Below, piece by piece: positions 33,730 through 41,072 of a stretch of DNA of 46,558 bases. The translations under genes and the position numbers were made by a program. The notes beneath the pieces were generated by a model. That model saw only the letters and a list, made by a program, of their open reading frames with translations. It did not search any database and had not been told where the DNA came from. The stretch comes from Ilumatobacteraceae bacterium (GTDB lineage: Bacteria; Actinomycetota; Acidimicrobiia; Acidimicrobiales; Ilumatobacteraceae), in assembly GCA_022843125.1 (NCBI GenBank), contig JALHOG010000041.1:1-46558 (forward strand). Reading direction: 5' to 3'. Each line of letters starts with the position of its first letter. Positions within the stretch are counted from its first letter, which is position 1.

Positions 33730-35829
33730 ATGGAGTTCTTGTCACGATTGCTCGGGACGCTGATCACGGTGGTGATCGCCGTCGGGGCCAGCGCCGGCAT
33801 CTGGGTCGTCGCCAACCTGATCGTGAACCAGGTCAAGATCGACTGGAGCCGCTACCGCGCGCTCACGCTCGGTCTGCTCGGGTTCTTCGGTGGGGTGCTG
33901 CTGAGCGGCAACCTGATCACCCGCTACTCCGGGCCGGCCGATGGAGCACTGGCGAAGTTCGGGTACTGGGTGTGGCTGCCTCTGCTGACCGGCCTCGGTG
34001 CCGCAGCCGTCGGGTACTTCCTCGGCCGGGTCGAGGCGCCGACGACGCGACTCGCCATCGGTGCCGGTGGGCTCGCCGCGCTCGGCGTGTTCGCCGGCGC
34101 GATGGTCCGCAACCAGTACCGGCCGGAGATCGAGATCGGCTGGCTGGCCGTCTGCACCATCGTGGGTGCGGCGATCGCTGCGGTCCCCGCGCTGCTGCGC
34201 CGCCGCTCACCCGTAGCAGGGGCGCTGATCGGCGCCGCCGCCGGCTGGGTCGTCGGTGCGTGGGGCGTCCCCGACCACGGTGCCGGATCGGCGGGCTGGA
34301 CGATCGTGGCGATGGCGGTCCCCCCGGCGCTGATCGGCGCCCGTCTTGCGCTCGGCACGATCCCCGGCGAGACGCATCGTTCGCTGATCGACCAGCGGGC
34401 GCGGGCGATCGTGTTCATCGGGCCTGCCCTGCTCTTCATCTTCGGTGCGCTCGTGGTGCCCGCGCTGCGCACGCTCCTGCTGTCGCTGAAGAGCCGCGAC
34501 AGCAGCGAGTTCGTGTGGTTCGACAACTACGCCGACATCTTCCGGGACGAGAACAGCTGGAACCCAGCCAACTGGACCGACACGTTCACCAGCCGACTGT
34601 TCTGGATCGGCCTGATCCTGCTCGTGGCCTTCGTGATCCTGGGCGCCATGGGTCGCCGCCAGACCGGGCGAACGGTCGAACTCGGCAGCCCCAGCATGGG
34701 TCCGCTCGTGGTCGGCGGGTTCCTGGTCTCGCTCGCCGTGTTCTCGACGGTGCGCGGCACGATCGCCAACAACCTGTGGTGGGTCGTCGTGGTGACGCTG
34801 TTGTCGACCGCCGTCGGTCTGGCGATCGCCGTCCTCGCCGACGGTGCCAGGTTCGAGAAGGTGGCGAAGTCACTGGTCTTCATGCCGATGGCGATCTCGA
34901 TGGTCGGCGCGTCGGTCATCTGGCGGTTCATGTACGTCGCCCGCGACTCGAGTACCGAGCAGACCGGCGTGATGAACGGCATCTGGGTCGGTCTCGGGCG
35001 CCTGTCGACCGGGGAGAAGGTGGCGTCGACACTGCTCGTCGCCGTGCTCATCATCACCCTCGCTGCCGGCGTGATCCGGCGTGTGGCCGACCGCAACTGG
35101 ATCGGTGCCGGCATCGCCGTCGCCGTTGGAATCGCCGGCGTTCTGGTGCTCAACTGGCTCTGGAACCTGCTCGACCCCGAGGCGTTGCGGATCGTCGTCG
35201 GTGTCGTCATCTCGCTCGTGTTCGTCGGCCTCGTCGTCGCGGTCGCCCGAGCGCTCGTGAAGCGCACCCACGCCCGAGCAGTGCTGCCGGGCGTGGTCGC
35301 TCTGGCGCTCGGCTGGTTCCTCATCCGCTACTGGCAGATCATCGGCGGCGGCGTCGGCGGCCAGCGAGTCAACTCCGGCGGGCGGCAGGTCCCCGACCCG
35401 ATCAACTTCATCCAGGAGCCACCGTTCAACAACATGTGGCTGATGGTGGTGCTGATCTGGATCCAGACCGGCTTCGCGATGGTGATCCTCTCGGCGGCGA
35501 TCAAGGCCGTGCCGACCGAGTTGATCGAAGCCGCCAAGGTCGACGGCGCCACCACCTCACAGGTCTTCTGGCGGGTGACGCTCCCACAGGTGGGCACCAC
35601 GATCGGGGTGGTGGTCACCACGCTGATGGTGCTCGTCATGAAGGTGTACGACATCGTGCAGGTGCTCACCAACGGCAACTTCGGCACCCAGGTCCTTGCG
35701 AACAACATGTTCAACGAGACCTTCAGCAACCGCGACTTCGGGATCGGGTCGGCGCTCGCCATGCTGATCTTCGTCTCGGTGCTCCCCATCATCTACATGA
35801 ACATCCGCCGCATGCAGAAGGAGGCCTGA
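33730..35829 (+). CDS. ABC sugar permease (MalF/UgpA type) with extra membrane segments
   Basis: 699 aa, more than twice the usual 290-320. Residues about 1-220 are an added block of about seven hydrophobic helices. The permease core starts at about 235 (RAIVFIGPALLFIFGALVVPALRTLLLSL) and contains KSLVFMPMAISMVGASVIWRFMY and, near the end, the cytoplasmic coupling EAA loop ELIEAAKVDGATTSQVFWRVTLPQ. About 120-150 residues with additional helices (around 435-545) are inserted between those two. ATG at 33730. With its partner 1 bp downstream it forms the heterodimeric transmembrane domain. Confidence 0.9.
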   Translation: MEFLSRLLGTLITVVIAVGASAGIWVVANLIVNQVKIDWSRYRALTLGLLGFFGGVLLSGNLITRYSGPADGALAKFGYWVWLPLLTGLGAAAVGYFLGRVEAPTTRLAIGAGGLAALGVFAGAMVRNQYRPEIEIGWLAVCTIVGAAIAAVPALLRRRSPVAGALIGAAAGWVVGAWGVPDHGAGSAGWTIVAMAVPPALIGARLALGTIPGETHRSLIDQRARAIVFIGPALLFIFGALVVPALRTLLLSLKSRDSSEFVWFDNYADIFRDENSWNPANWTDTFTSRLFWIGLILLVAFVILGAMGRRQTGRTVELGSPSMGPLVVGGFLVSLAVFSTVRGTIANNLWWVVVVTLLSTAVGLAIAVLADGARFEKVAKSLVFMPMAISMVGASVIWRFMYVARDSSTEQTGVMNGIWVGLGRLSTGEKVASTLLVAVLIITLAAGVIRRVADRNWIGAGIAVAVGIAGVLVLNWLWNLLDPEALRIVVGVVISLVFVGLVVAVARALVKRTHARAVLPGVVALALGWFLIRYWQIIGGGVGGQRVNSGGRQVPDPINFIQEPPFNNMWLMVVLIWIQTGFAMVILSAAIKAVPTELIEAAKVDGATTSQVFWRVTLPQVGTTIGVVVTTLMVLVMKVYDIVQVLTNGNFGTQVLANNMFNETFSNRDFGIGSALAMLIFVSVLPIIYMNIRRMQKEA

Positions 35830-35830
35830 G

Positions 35831-36778
35831 ATGTCGACGATCACCACGGTCCAGACCGACCCCGGTTCCGGCGCGCCTGGCCTCGTCAGCCGCATCTACG
35901 GCGTCCTGCGCGGCATCCCGATGTGGGTGCTGTGGGGGTTCGTCGTGCTCTGGAGCCTGCCGACCGTCGGACTCTTCGTCAGCGGCTTCCGCGAGCGCGA
36001 CGCGCAGCGGTCGACCGGCTGGTGGCAGTTCCGCTTCGGAGACCTCACCCTCGACAACTACCAGACGATCTTCGACTCGCAGGGCTTCTCCACGTCGCTG
36101 CTGAACTCGATGGCGATCTCGATCCCGGCGACGATCATCCCGATCGCGATCGCGGCGTTCGCCGCCTACGGGTTCGCCTGGATCGACTTCAAGGGCCGCA
36201 AGGGACTGTTCATCATGACGGTGGCCCTGCTCGCCGTGCCGTTGCAGGTGGCGCTGTTGCCGCTCCTGCAGCTCTGGAACAACGGGGCCCACTACACCGT
36301 CCCGTGGATCGAGAAGACCGTCACGGTCGTGCCCAACTTCGGGTTCGGCGGCGAGACCACCGCCGTGTGGCTCACCCACACCGGGTTCGGTCTGCCGTTC
36401 GCGATCTTCCTCCTGCACAACTACATCTCGTCGCTCCCGAAGGACGTGTTCGAGGCGGCCCGCATCGACGGCGCCGACCACTTCACGATCTTCTGGCGGC
36501 TGGTGCTGCCGCTGTCGATCCCGGTGCTCGCGGCGTTCGCGATCTTCCAGTTCCTCTGGACCTGGAACGACTTCCTGATCGCGAACACGATGGTCGCCAC
36601 CAACCCCGACGCCCGGCCGACGACGATCCTGATCGCCAGCCTCGCCGGCGACTTCGGACGCAACGAGTTCCTGCTCCCGGCGGCCGCGTTCATCCAGTCG
36701 TTCTTCCCGCTGGTCGTGTTCTTCGCCCTCCAGCGCTACTTCGTCCGCGGCCTGCTCGCCGGCTCCGTCAAGGGCTGA
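35831..36778 (+). CDS. ABC sugar permease (MalG/UgpE type)
   Basis: 315 aa, about six helices. Coupling loop DVFEAARIDGADHFTIFWRLVLP matches the EAA consensus. N-terminal NYQTIFDSQGFSTSLLNSMAIS and C-terminal LQRYFVRGLLAGSVKG are typical of MalG-like partners. The start lies 1 bp after the stop of the first permease, with AAGGAGG inside that gene's end as ribosome-binding site. Together with the binding protein it completes an importer that lacks only its ATPase. Confidence 0.94.
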   Translation: MSTITTVQTDPGSGAPGLVSRIYGVLRGIPMWVLWGFVVLWSLPTVGLFVSGFRERDAQRSTGWWQFRFGDLTLDNYQTIFDSQGFSTSLLNSMAISIPATIIPIAIAAFAAYGFAWIDFKGRKGLFIMTVALLAVPLQVALLPLLQLWNNGAHYTVPWIEKTVTVVPNFGFGGETTAVWLTHTGFGLPFAIFLLHNYISSLPKDVFEAARIDGADHFTIFWRLVLPLSIPVLAAFAIFQFLWTWNDFLIANTMVATNPDARPTTILIASLAGDFGRNEFLLPAAAFIQSFFPLVVFFALQRYFVRGLLAGSVKG

Positions 36779-36804
36779 CCCGTCCGTTCGTCCGGTGTGT
36801 CGCG

Positions 36805-36810
36805 TACGGT
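36805..36810 (+). promoter_or_regulatory. -10 box TACGGT, leaderless start at 36818
   Basis: TACGGT, seven nt, then ATG at 36818. It rules out the upstream in-frame GTG at 36797, which would lie before the -10 box. Confidence 0.55.
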
Positions 36811-36817
36811 TCGCGGC

Positions 36818-37762
36818 ATGACGTTCGCGCACCCTGCCTTCGACAACCGCGTCTCGGCGCACCTCGGCGTCGACATCCCGATCGTGCAGGCGCCGATGGG
36901 CTGGATCGCGCGCAGCCGGCTCGCGTCCGCGGTGTCGCGGGCGGGCGCGTGCGGGATCATCGAGACGTCATCTGGCGAGCTCGACGCGGTCAAGGCCGAG
37001 ATCGCGAAGATGCGTGAGCTGACCGACCGCCCGTTCGGCGTGAACATCGCCCAGGCCTTCGTGCGCGACCCATCGATCGCCGAGTTCGTGATCGACCAGG
37101 GTGTGAAGTTCGTGACCACGTCGGCCGGGTCGCCCACGAAGTACACGCCGATCCTCAAGGACGCCGGTCTCACCGTCTACCACGTGGTGCCGACGTTGCA
37201 GGCGGCGTTGAAGGCGGTCGACGCCGGGGTCGACGGCCTCGTGGTCGAGGGTGGCGAGGGCGGCGGCTTCAAGAGCCCGACGCCCGTGTCGACGATGGTG
37301 CTGCTGCCCCTGGTGCGCTCGCGGGTCGACGTGCCGATCATCGCCGCCGGCGGGATCACCGACGGCGCCACGATGGCGGCCGCGTTCGCGCTCGGCGCCG
37401 AGGGGGTGCAGATGGGCACCCGCATGGTGTCGGCCGCCGAGTCGCCGGTACACGACAACTGGAAGCAGGCGATCGTCGACGCCGCCGAGACCGACACCCT
37501 GTTCCTCAACGAGCGCCACTCCCCCGCACTCCGGGCGCTGCGCACCGACCGATCCACCCGCCTGTGGGATTCTCCCGACAACGTGTTCGCCGAGTTCGGC
37601 AACCCGAACGAGCTCTACTTCGGCGGCGACATGAACGCGTGCATCGCGCTCTCCGGTCAGGTCGCCGGTCGGATCGACAGCGTGCGACCGGTGGCCGACA
37701 TCATCGCCGACACCGTGCGCGAGTTCGGCGAGGTCGTCAGTCGGCTCGCCGCCGGGCGATGA
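36818..37762 (+). CDS. Nitronate monooxygenase / NAD(P)H-dependent flavin oxidoreductase
   Basis: 314 aa TIM barrel of the 2-nitropropane-dioxygenase family: IPIVQAPMGWIA at the N-terminus, FGVNIAQAF, FVTTSAGSP, VVEGGEGGGFKS, and the FMN-phosphate loops IIAAGGITDG and GAEGVQMGTRMV. Members oxidise nitronates or act as FMN reductases; the substrate here is open. The stop overlaps the ATG of the next gene (ATGA). Confidence 0.92.
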   Translation: MTFAHPAFDNRVSAHLGVDIPIVQAPMGWIARSRLASAVSRAGACGIIETSSGELDAVKAEIAKMRELTDRPFGVNIAQAFVRDPSIAEFVIDQGVKFVTTSAGSPTKYTPILKDAGLTVYHVVPTLQAALKAVDAGVDGLVVEGGEGGGFKSPTPVSTMVLLPLVRSRVDVPIIAAGGITDGATMAAAFALGAEGVQMGTRMVSAAESPVHDNWKQAIVDAAETDTLFLNERHSPALRALRTDRSTRLWDSPDNVFAEFGNPNELYFGGDMNACIALSGQVAGRIDSVRPVADIIADTVREFGEVVSRLAAGR

Positions 37763-38367
37763 ACAGCACCGAGCTCGTCGGCTACGCCGCGAGCGCGCTC
37801 GTCGTCGCGTCGCTCGCCATGACGTCGGTGGTGCGCCTGCGGGCGATCTCGCTGGTCGGGTCGGTCATCTTCGTCGTCTACGGAGCGCTCCTGCCATCGG
37901 TGCCGATCGTCGTGACCAACCTCGCGATCGCCGCGCTCAACATCTGGTTCCTCGCACGTGAGCTGGGTGGCGGACGTGACCTCGGCGCGGTCGTGGTGCC
38001 GGCCGACTCGCCCTTCCTGGCCGACTTCCTGCGCCACCACGACCGCGACATCCGGGACTTCCAACCCGACTTCGACGCATCCCGGCCCGCCGACGTGTCG
38101 ATCGTGCTGATGCGCGACGGCCTGCCCGCCGGCGTGGTGCGCGGCGACATGGCCGGCGACACGCTGCACCTCACGCTCGACTACGTGCTCAGGGCGTACC
38201 GCGACTCGAGGCTCGGGCACTGGCTGTTCGGCCGGGGCTCCACGGTGCTGCGTTCGCGCGGCATCGCCGTGGTCGAGTCGGCCGGCACGACCGACGCACA
38301 CCGCGCCTACCTCACGCGCATGGGCTTCGGCACCGACGACGGCAAGCGCTACACCCGCGAGCTGTAG
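37759..38367 (+). CDS. YgjV-like membrane segment fused to a GNAT acetyltransferase domain
   Basis: 202 aa. The N-terminal 75 residues are three hydrophobic helices resembling the YgjV/inner-membrane-protein family (LVGYAASALVVASLAMTSVVRLR..., VTNLAIAALNIWFLARE). Residues about 80-202 are GNAT-like, with DSRLGHWLFGRGSTVLRSRG as the acetyl-CoA loop and AHRAYLTRMGF near the end. Starts by ATGA overlap with the oxidoreductase gene and ends 4 bp before the methyltransferase gene, so the three probably form one operon. Substrate unknown. Confidence 0.75.
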   Translation: MNSTELVGYAASALVVASLAMTSVVRLRAISLVGSVIFVVYGALLPSVPIVVTNLAIAALNIWFLARELGGGRDLGAVVVPADSPFLADFLRHHDRDIRDFQPDFDASRPADVSIVLMRDGLPAGVVRGDMAGDTLHLTLDYVLRAYRDSRLGHWLFGRGSTVLRSRGIAVVESAGTTDAHRAYLTRMGFGTDDGKRYTREL

Positions 38368-38371
38368 CGCC

Positions 38372-38992
38372 ATGCAGTTCCCGCCGGGCTTCTTCGATCG
38401 TGCCGACCCCGGCGACGACGCTCGCTTCTACGCGTTCGACCGTTTCGTCACGCACATCGACGACGGTGCGATCGCCGCGGTCACCGATCTCTACCGCGAG
38501 CTCGGGCTGTCGGGCGACGTGCTCGACCTGTGCTCGTCATGGATCTCGCACTTCGATCCGGCGCCGGCGCGACTGATCGCGCTCGGGATGAACGAGGCCG
38601 AGCTCGCCGCGAACGCGGCGGCGGCCGGATACGTCGTCCACGACCTCAATGCCGAGCCGACGCTGCCGTTCCCCGACGGGTCGTTCGATGCCGCGACGTG
38701 CTGTGTGTCGGTCGACTACCTCACGCGCCCGCGCGAGGTGTTCGCCGAGGTCGGCCGGGTGCTGCGGCCTGGCGGCGCGTTCGTGTGCACCTTCTCCAAC
38801 CGGTGCTTCCCCACCAAGGCGATCCGGGGCTGGCTGTCCACCGACGACCGGGGACGGTGCGCGATCGTCGCGACCTACTTCGAAGCGACACCCTGGTTCG
38901 ACGCTCCCACCGTCGAGCTGCGGAACCCCAGGTCATCGGGCGATCCCCTCTACGCCGTGTGGGCTCGCCGGACTGTGTCGTTCAGCGCCTGA
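38372..38992 (+). CDS. Class I SAM-dependent methyltransferase
   Basis: 206 aa. GDVLDLCSSWISHF stands for motif I (usually DxGxGxG; here Cys-Ser-Ser replaces the glycines), then LNAEPTLPFPDGSFDAATCCVSVDYL for motifs II/III and VGRVLRPGGAFVCTFSNR for the post-motif. The unusual motif I recurs in a subgroup of small methyltransferases, so loss of activity is not implied. Substrate unknown. Its last 11 bp overlap the oppositely oriented ABM gene. Confidence 0.82.
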   Translation: MQFPPGFFDRADPGDDARFYAFDRFVTHIDDGAIAAVTDLYRELGLSGDVLDLCSSWISHFDPAPARLIALGMNEAELAANAAAAGYVVHDLNAEPTLPFPDGSFDAATCCVSVDYLTRPREVFAEVGRVLRPGGAFVCTFSNRCFPTKAIRGWLSTDDRGRCAIVATYFEATPWFDAPTVELRNPRSSGDPLYAVWARRTVSFSA

Positions 38993-39818
38993 GCCATCCG
39001 GCGAACCAGCGGGTGAGACGTGGCATCAGCAGCCAGGTGAGTGCGGCCACGCCGAGCACGTTGCCGAACAGCACGCCGACCACCCAGTGCACGTCGGGCA
39101 GCAGCCACTGGCGCAGCTGGGTGAGCACGAGGGTGGTGGGGAACAGTGCGAGCAGGACGATCGACGCCTGCTTCCACGGCTTCACCGTCGCCACACCGGG
39201 CAGCGCGAACCAGCCGGCGAAGCCACCGACGACGTTGATCGTCCGTTCCCCGTCGATGAACGGCTCGATCTCGGCGAGCATCGCGGTCCGCTCGTCCGAC
39301 TCGAGCCAGCTGTCGAGGTGTGATCGCGAGTCGAAGGCGAACACGACGACGGTCTCGTCCTGCACACCTTCCACCGGCACGAACAGCTCGCTGCGGACGA
39401 ACCCGGGGAATGCGTCGAGCCGAGCGACGAGACGTGCGTGGAGCTCGCGGTACCGGTGCTCGTTGCCGGGCTTCACGCGGAACGACGCGACCGCGGTGAC
39501 CGGCTCGGGCCCCTGCGCCAGCGCTACGACCTGTTCCCGATGCGGACCCTCGACGAGATGGTCACCCTCCGCCATGATCGTGCGGCGAGCCTCGGAGTTG
39601 ATCCACGCATCGAGCAGCTCCGCCGTCGTGAACTGGTACAGGACCACCCACTCGCCGGGATGGACGTCGTTGGGCGGCTGGATGTCGGCGTGGACGTGGC
39701 CGGGCCAGGTTCGCGCCTCGGTGACGAGACGCCGGAGCCACGCCTCGAACTCGGGCTCGCAGCCGGGGCGTGGCGTGCGCGCCACCACCACCGTCGGCAT
39801 CGTCCGCGCGTCGCTCAC
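38982..39818 (-). CDS. Double antibiotic-biosynthesis-monooxygenase (ABM) domain membrane protein
   Basis: 278 aa. Two ABM-like ferredoxin folds in tandem (about 8-95, VVVARTPRPGCEPEFEAWL..., and about 105-200, ASFRVKPGNEHRYRELHARL...), then two C-terminal helices (KQASIVLLALFPTTLVL and VVGVLFGNVLGVAALTWLLMP). Such double-ABM proteins with a membrane tail are known in bacteria, but their role is not. The GTG start follows a TAGGGT -10 by eight nt. The -35 region would fall inside the 68-bp palindrome. Confidence 0.83.
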   Translation of the reverse strand: MSDARTMPTVVVARTPRPGCEPEFEAWLRRLVTEARTWPGHVHADIQPPNDVHPGEWVVLYQFTTAELLDAWINSEARRTIMAEGDHLVEGPHREQVVALAQGPEPVTAVASFRVKPGNEHRYRELHARLVARLDAFPGFVRSELFVPVEGVQDETVVVFAFDSRSHLDSWLESDERTAMLAEIEPFIDGERTINVVGGFAGWFALPGVATVKPWKQASIVLLALFPTTLVLTQLRQWLLPDVHWVVGVLFGNVLGVAALTWLLMPRLTRWFAGWLRR

Positions 39819-39826
39819 GCCCGTCG

Positions 39827-39832
39827 ACCCTA
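39827..39832 (-). promoter_or_regulatory. -10 box TAGGGT for the ABM gene
   Basis: TAGGGT on the minus strand, eight nt before the GTG at 39818. Its -35 window reads TCTGAC, contributed by the palindromic repeat. Confidence 0.5.
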
Positions 39833-39836
39833 CCCA

Positions 39837-39904
39837 CGTGACGGAATGGGTCAGACCAACTCCGTCACAGCTGTGACGGAGTTGGTCTGACCCATTCCGT
39901 CACG
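39837..39904. repeat. 68-bp perfect palindrome (two inverted 31-nt units, centre AGCT)
   Basis: Perfect inverted repeat with 34-bp arms, centred between 39870 and 39871. Each arm holds the same 31-nt unit as the palindrome at 7992-8063; only the centre differs (AGCT here against GGCTCGAGCC there). It lies between the divergent ABM and LOG-family genes, so it cannot be a terminator for either. Confidence 0.95.
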
Positions 39905-39926
39905 GCGCGTGTGCTGAGCTGGTGCG

Positions 39927-41072
39927 GTGTTGGTGATCGATAGGATGGATGCGTGTGTCGCGTGGATCGGCGAGGGCACGGCGAGGAAGCCGGCGGCGGT
40001 GCAGGAGCTCGACCTGCGCGCCGTCGACGGGTTGACCGAGCCGGGTTTCGGCGGATCGCTCTTCCTCGGCTGCACGCTGACAGGCGATCAGGCGGGAGCG
40101 CTCGTCACCGGTGGTGCGGTCGTGATCCACGACGCATCGCCCCGACCGTTCCGGCTCCACCCGGCGCAGCTGTACACACCCGATGTGCTCTTCGCCGGCT
40201 TCGACCGTGACGACCCCGACGGGTGGCACGCCACGCTCGACGCCCGCATCTACCGGCACTGGGTCGCAGCCGGCCGCCACGCTCCGGCATCGATCGCGGA
40301 GACCCTCGCCCAGCGTCTGCACGACCATGCGATCACCGATGCGCTCGAGGAGGCGCTCGCCGGCCGGCGGCCGGTCGCCATCATGGGTGGCCACGCACTC
40401 GAACGCGGCCGGCCGCAGTACGCGACGGTCGCCCGCATCGCCCGCACGCTGACCCGCGCCGGCTACCTGATGCTGTCCGGCGGCGGGCCCGGCGCGATGG
40501 AGGCGACCCACCTCGGCACGTGGATGGCCCACTTCGACGACGCCGAGCTCGAGGCAGCGATCGCCGTCCTGTCACCCCGACCCGCCGGCGCGCCCGCCGG
40601 CCGCGAGTACGCCGACGCCGACTGGCTGCACCGGGCGTTCGCTGTGCGCGAGCGCTGGCCGATCACCGACGACGAGCTCCGCTACGAGTCGATCGGCATC
40701 CCCACATGGGCGTACGGCCACGAGCCGCCGGCCGCGTTCGCCAGCCGGATCGCCAAGTACTTCGCGAACAGCGTCCGCGAGGACGGCCTCCTCGCGATCG
40801 CGACGTCCGGGGTGATCTTCACGCCGGGCAGCGCGGGCACGATCCAGGAGATCTTCCAGGACGCCACCCAGAACCACTACGAGGTGTTCGGACCACCGGC
40901 GCCGATGGTGCTGTTCGGCATCGAGCACTGGACCGAGCGCTACCCCGTCTGGCCGGTGCTCACCGCGCTGTCGACCGACCGCAGCTACGCCCCGCTGATC
41001 GCACTCACCGACGACGAGGACGAGGTGGTGGCGCGCATCATCGCCGCGGATGGTCGAGCCGCCACCGCTTGA
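39927..41072 (+). CDS. LOG-family Rossmann-fold nucleotide-binding protein
   Basis: 381 aa. IMGGHALERG (strand 1), LSGGGPGAMEATHLG (the GGGPGxMEA motif) and FTPGSAGTIQEIFQD (variant of PGGxGTxxE; the Glu is kept) mark the lysine-decarboxylase-like/LOG fold. A 140-residue N-terminal region precedes it, so this is the long form rather than a cytokinin-activating LOG of about 190 aa. A nucleotide-monophosphate hydrolase role is plausible but unproven. The start is uncertain (GTG 39927 chosen; ATG 39945 possible). The 3' end overlaps the P-type ATPase gene by 35 bp. Confidence 0.8.
   Translation: MLVIDRMDACVAWIGEGTARKPAAVQELDLRAVDGLTEPGFGGSLFLGCTLTGDQAGALVTGGAVVIHDASPRPFRLHPAQLYTPDVLFAGFDRDDPDGWHATLDARIYRHWVAAGRHAPASIAETLAQRLHDHAITDALEEALAGRRPVAIMGGHALERGRPQYATVARIARTLTRAGYLMLSGGGPGAMEATHLGTWMAHFDDAELEAAIAVLSPRPAGAPAGREYADADWLHRAFAVRERWPITDDELRYESIGIPTWAYGHEPPAAFASRIAKYFANSVREDGLLAIATSGVIFTPGSAGTIQEIFQDATQNHYEVFGPPAPMVLFGIEHWTERYPVWPVLTALSTDRSYAPLIALTDDEDEVVARIIAADGRAATA

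Noticed and set aside
36797..36817. GTG at 36797 as start of the nitronate monooxygenase gene
   Set aside because: It precedes the TACGGT -10 box and adds residues outside the conserved barrel start.
39941..39946. TAGGAT as -10 box of the LOG-family gene
   Set aside because: No in-frame start codon lies 6-9 nt downstream, and using it would cut into the conserved N-terminal region.
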